A stretch of DNA of 64,000 bases from Flavobacterium sp. N2270 (GTDB lineage Bacteria; Bacteroidota; Bacteroidia; Flavobacteriales; Flavobacteriaceae). This document shows, in pieces, positions 63,926 to 64,000 of this stretch; positions within the stretch are counted from its first letter, which is position 1; every line of letters begins with the position of its first letter. A model generated the notes under the pieces. That model saw only the letters and a list, made by a program, of their open reading frames with translations. It did no database searches and was not told where the DNA came from. A program made the translations under genes and the position numbers. Where the stretch lies: NCBI RefSeq assembly GCF_025947225.1, contig NZ_CP110005.1, positions 2,232,001 through 2,296,000 of the forward strand, written 5' to 3'.

Positions 63926-64000
63926 ATGAAAACAAAATTACATTTATCGGCTTTATTTTTTTTAATATCTATAACTATTTATTCTCAAAACAGTAATTTT
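63926..64000 (+). CDS. Exported protein of cassette 12, N-terminal fragment (cut by window end)
   Basis: Twenty-five codons are visible from ATG 63926 with no stop. They form a signal peptide (MKTKLHLSALFFLIS, then ITIYSQ), so this cassette again encodes an exported protein. Start is 33 bp after site K. Nothing can be said about the mature part. Confidence 0.65.
   Translation, partial: MKTKLHLSALFFLISITIYSQNSNF

Larger units (their letters stand above)
54104..64000 (+). mobile_element. Integron-like gene cassette array (12 cassettes, last one cut by window end)
   Basis: Cassettes run between G|TT points at 54103, 56996, 57587, 58334, 58822, 59490, 59978, 60707, 61353, 62336, 63319 and 63887. 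In each of the eleven complete cassettes the first bases after G are complementary to the bases that precede AAC at its end, for example TTATAACGC with GCGTTATAA (cassettes 4 and 6) and TTGTACGC with GCGTACAA (cassette 8). This is expected if both boxes adjoin in a circular cassette. All genes point the same way. No integrase is encoded in the window. Family membership in classical integrons is inferred from architecture, not from a search. Confidence 0.8.

Noticed and set aside
1..64000. tRNA or rRNA genes
   Set aside because: No T-loop GTTCGAATC-type signature or rRNA sequence was noticed on either strand; a tRNAscan run would settle it.

Overview
The window is strongly AT-rich, has short intergenic gaps, and carries Bacteroidota-type promoters (TAnnTTTG at -7, TTTG at -33 with a 19-bp spacer upstream of several genes). 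It also encodes a protein with a type IX secretion (T9SS) C-terminal tail, a UbiA-type GGGP synthase-like enzyme, DUF5723 and BT_3928-like proteins. Together these point to the chromosome of a member of the Flavobacteriaceae, close to Flavobacterium. No rRNA, tRNA, insertion sequence, prophage or CRISPR array was seen. | Positions 1-53.8 kb are ordinary core genome in short operons: a thioredoxin/tpiA cluster; hutH; gcvT; yebC; a threonylcarbamoyl-AMP synthase and a UvrD-family helicase; a patatin and an M1 peptidase; recG; a bestrophin; an AraC/DUF779/aldehyde dehydrogenase unit; pheT; a T9SS cargo protein; a kdsC/UbiA/maf/mscS operon; a PIG-L deacetylase with a Na+ symporter; dnaK; sdaA; nhaD; panB and two pseudouridine synthases; a DEAD-box helicase; PASTA and ddl genes; coaD; and a SulP transporter. 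Extra elements here are dispersed REP-like hairpins, a probable structured RNA near 11.5 kb, a two-stem leader in front of the DEAD-box helicase gene, and several terminators. | From about 54.1 kb to the right edge the organisation changes completely. Twelve consecutive modules, all on the + strand, are separated by eleven imperfect palindromes of about 130-160 bp. Each palindrome begins with a ...AAC box and ends with a GTT... box. In the eleven complete modules, the bases following GTT at the start are the reverse complement of the bases preceding AAC at the end. This is the signature of integron gene cassettes, where both boxes belong to one attC site in the circular form. Stem sequences differ between sites but keep pairing. 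One non-coding cassette occurs twice, and its homology stops exactly at the predicted recombination points. | Ten of the eleven sites also contain TATATTTG, a Bacteroidota -7 element, shortly before the next gene. The sites therefore look both recombinogenic and promoter-bearing, so each cassette would be transcribed from the site in front of it. Cassette 1 is a complete restriction-modification pair. Three cassettes are non-coding. The rest encode small proteins, most of them exported or membrane-bound, with unknown functions. No integrase gene is present in the window, so the array is either an integrase-less cassette cluster or part of an integron whose integrase lies elsewhere. I regard this promoter-carrying integron-like array as the most notable system in the window.
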